DNA from: Pseudomonadota bacterium | GTDB lineage: Bacteria; Pseudomonadota; Gammaproteobacteria; Steroidobacterales; Steroidobacteraceae | Length of the DNA stretch: 64,000 nt | Direction of reading: 5' to 3' | Assembly (NCBI GenBank): GCA_003242685.1 | Contig: QGVD01000011.1 | Coordinates: 1 to 64,000, forward strand | In this document: positions 62,588 through 64,000 of the stretch, one piece after another | Position numbering within the stretch: the stretch's first letter is position 1 | How the letters are laid out: each line of letters begins with the position of its first letter | Made by a program: the position numbers and the translations under genes | Notes under the pieces: model-generated | Told to the model about the DNA's origin: nothing | Databases searched by the model: none | Seen by the model: only the letters and a program-made list of their open reading frames with translations

Positions 62588-63352
62588 TCAGGCGGCGGGC
62601 CGGCGCACTACGGCATCGGGATTGACCGTGAAATCGCACACCAGCGGCCGGTGGTCCGAGAAGCGCACGTCCGGCACGCGGAAATCCTGCACCTCGATGC
62701 CTTCGCTGACGAGCACGAAGTCGAGCTCGATGCGCGGCGTGCGCGACGGGAACGACGGCAGTCCCGCCGAGTTCGCGTTACGCAACCCGGCCGCGCGCAT
62801 GAACAGGTAGATCTCGTGATTGCCCCAGAAGGTGTTGAAGTCCCCGGCCACGATCACGGGTTTCGGCGACTGCACGATGAGATCGTGCAGCGAGCGGAGC
62901 TGGTACTGGCGCTGGCGGAACTTGAGCGACAGATGCACGAGGAACACGCACACGTCGTCGAGCTCGAGCTCGATGATCAGGCGCTTGATGCCCGTGTCGA
63001 AGTAGTGGAAGCGCTCGCCCTTCACGTGCGGGGCGGAGAGGAACGCGTTGCCCTGCTTGCGGACGATGGGCAGGAACTGGTTCAGCGAGCCCGTGCCGTA
63101 CTTGCACTGAAAGATCGAGTAGTGGCCGAGGTGACGCGCGATGTACTCGGCCTGGTTCACCATGCCCGTACGGATCGAGCCCGTGTCGACCTCGATGAGC
63201 CCCACGATGTCGGGCTTCTCCGATCGGATGAACTCCGTGATGCCCTTCAGCACGCGCGGGTTGCTGCGCAGGTAGCCCGCGCCGGGCAGCGGCAGATGAA
63301 AGGCCGGTCCCGTGCCGGTGGCGTAGCGGATGTTGTAGACGAGAAGTCGCAA
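62588..63352 (-). CDS. Endonuclease/exonuclease/phosphatase (EEP) family protein
   Basis: A 254-residue protein with the EEP metal-dependent fold. Motifs in order: RLLVYNIRYATG at the N-terminus, DIVGLIEVDTGS with the metal-binding Glu, VHLSLKFRQRQ, VIVAGDFNTFWGN and the C-terminal FSDHRPLVCDF with the catalytic His. Family members are nucleases or phosphoesterases of sugars, lipids or nucleotides; the substrate cannot be told. The start is TTG 63352, with AAGGA nine bases upstream. It diverges from the TIR-like gene. Confidence 0.85.
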   Translation of the reverse strand: MRLLVYNIRYATGTGPAFHLPLPGAGYLRSNPRVLKGITEFIRSEKPDIVGLIEVDTGSIRTGMVNQAEYIARHLGHYSIFQCKYGTGSLNQFLPIVRKQGNAFLSAPHVKGERFHYFDTGIKRLIIELELDDVCVFLVHLSLKFRQRQYQLRSLHDLIVQSPKPVIVAGDFNTFWGNHEIYLFMRAAGLRNANSAGLPSFPSRTPRIELDFVLVSEGIEVQDFRVPDVRFSDHRPLVCDFTVNPDAVVRRPAA

Positions 63353-63522
63353 TCCGAGCCGTCCTTTCAATGACGTACGGCATTCTATCGGTGCATCGCC
63401 GCACGCGGGAGGGCCGGGAAGGCGCCGCATCCGGACTTACCCTGACGCGGGTTCCCAGCGCAGAGCGCTTGTGCGAGACTGCCTGCGGCCGGCCGCGGGT
63501 CGGGACACTGCAGCGAACGCAC

Positions 63523-63975
63523 ATGTCGCAGACCAATCCCATTCGACTCTTCGTCACGCACGCCTGGGAGACGTCGGACGATTATCTGCGCGTGTTCGAG
63601 TACCTCGAGAGCGCGCGCAACTTCTTCTACCGGAATTTCAGCACGCCGGAGCACCGGCCCGTGGGCGACAACGAGGCGCTCAAGGAAGACCTCCGGCGCC
63701 AGATCGCTCCGGTCGAAGCCGTCATCGGGCTCTCGAGTCTCTTCGACACACACCGGGATCTGGTGACCTTCCAGCTCCTCTACGCGCAGGCGAACCAGAA
63801 GCCCGTCATCCTGCTCAAGCGCTTCGGAGATCAGCGCCCCGTGCCCAAGGCACTCGCCGATCTCGCCAACGAGATCGTCGACTGGGACGAGCGCGCGCTG
63901 GTGGACGCAATCCGCCGCCAGGCGCGTCACGAGGACACGACGCGCTGGGACGTGATCGAGTTCAAGCTCGACTGA
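63523..63975 (+). CDS. Stand-alone TIR-like domain protein (ThsB/MTH538 type)
   Basis: A 150-residue single-domain protein. The order of motifs, RLFVTHAWETSDDYLRVFEYL, FFYRNFSTPEHRP, LRRQIAPVEAVIGLSSLF, and NQKPVILLKRFGDQR-VPKAL followed by EIVDWDERALVDAIR, fits the TIR-like family that includes ThsB of Thoeris anti-phage systems. The Glu expected in the WI..EI..A helix is replaced by Gln84 in DLVTFQLLYAQ, so NADase activity is doubtful. No ThsA-like partner is seen in the window. ATG 63523 starts directly at the domain, without a good ribosome site. Confidence 0.7.
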   Translation: MSQTNPIRLFVTHAWETSDDYLRVFEYLESARNFFYRNFSTPEHRPVGDNEALKEDLRRQIAPVEAVIGLSSLFDTHRDLVTFQLLYAQANQKPVILLKRFGDQRPVPKALADLANEIVDWDERALVDAIRRQARHEDTTRWDVIEFKLD

Positions 63976-63982
63976 GAGAGAC

Positions 63983-64000
63983 TCAGGCGTCGACGGCGTG
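63983..64000 (-). CDS. Possible end of a convergent gene (partial)
   Basis: On the minus strand the right edge reads HAVDA followed by TGA (63985-63983). It could be the last five codons of a gene coming from beyond the window and converging on the TIR-like gene. Eighteen bases are too few to be sure. Confidence 0.2.
   Translation of the reverse strand, partial: HAVDA

Overview
The window is a high-GC (roughly two-thirds G+C), gene-dense stretch of proteobacterial chromosome. Almost every base is coding, and many genes overlap by the ATGA type of stop/start junction. Gene content (long-form HisG, S-box in front of metX-metB, an ilv-leu attenuator, tonB-exbB-exbD1-exbD2, a type II secretion operon, the fabD-fabG-acpP-fabF-pabB-pabC-mltG-tmk-holB-pilZ cluster and a PIAGT-type PabB as known from Stenotrophomonas) points to a gammaproteobacterium near Xanthomonadales/Steroidobacterales. 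That placement is inference. I see no mobile element, CRISPR array, tRNA or rRNA.

Layout. 1-600: end of an unidentified gene and a TPR lipoprotein. 663-8170 (minus): a complete histidine operon, hisG-D-C-B-H-A-F-IE, led by a TrpR/YerC-family regulator gene that overlaps hisG; three tandem octamers lie just upstream of it. hisF seems to start with ATT. 8271-10746 (plus): promoter, SAM-I (S-box) riboswitch with an apparent translational switch, then metX-metB. 18921-10811 (minus): a branched-chain amino acid operon, ilvC-ilvA-leuA-ilvE-leuC-leuD-leuB, behind a Leu-rich leader peptide, antiterminator and intrinsic terminator. Acetolactate synthase genes are missing; ilvD lies apart at 22627-24318 behind an aminopeptidase and two transporters.

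24654-28445 (plus): TonB energy-transduction operon (tonB, exbB, two exbD, TPR protein), then panD, a peroxiredoxin and a zinc-free MDR reductase. 32440-30741 (minus): etfB-etfA. 32687-36485 (plus): oligopeptide-type ABC transporter oppBCDF without a binding-protein gene. 36534-43854 (plus): an AlaA-like aminotransferase and an AddB/AddA-type recombination nuclease-helicase pair.

49705-43896 (minus): type II secretion genes gspG-H-I-J-K-L-M-N, with a rhombosortase gene divergent from gspG. 50421-59267 (plus): fatty-acid synthesis, folate (pabB, pabC), mltG, tmk, holB and pilZ. 63352-59305 (minus): an endonuclease/exonuclease/phosphatase-family protein, a FadJ-like beta-oxidation enzyme and a two-cNMP-domain plus rhodanese protein. 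The window ends with an orphan TIR-like (ThsB/MTH538-type) protein.

The regulatory DNA is the richest part. The his, met and ilv-leu operons each carry a different visible control device (candidate repressor site, riboswitch, ribosome-mediated attenuator), and convergent gene pairs are often separated by long perfect hairpins that overlap the stop codons.
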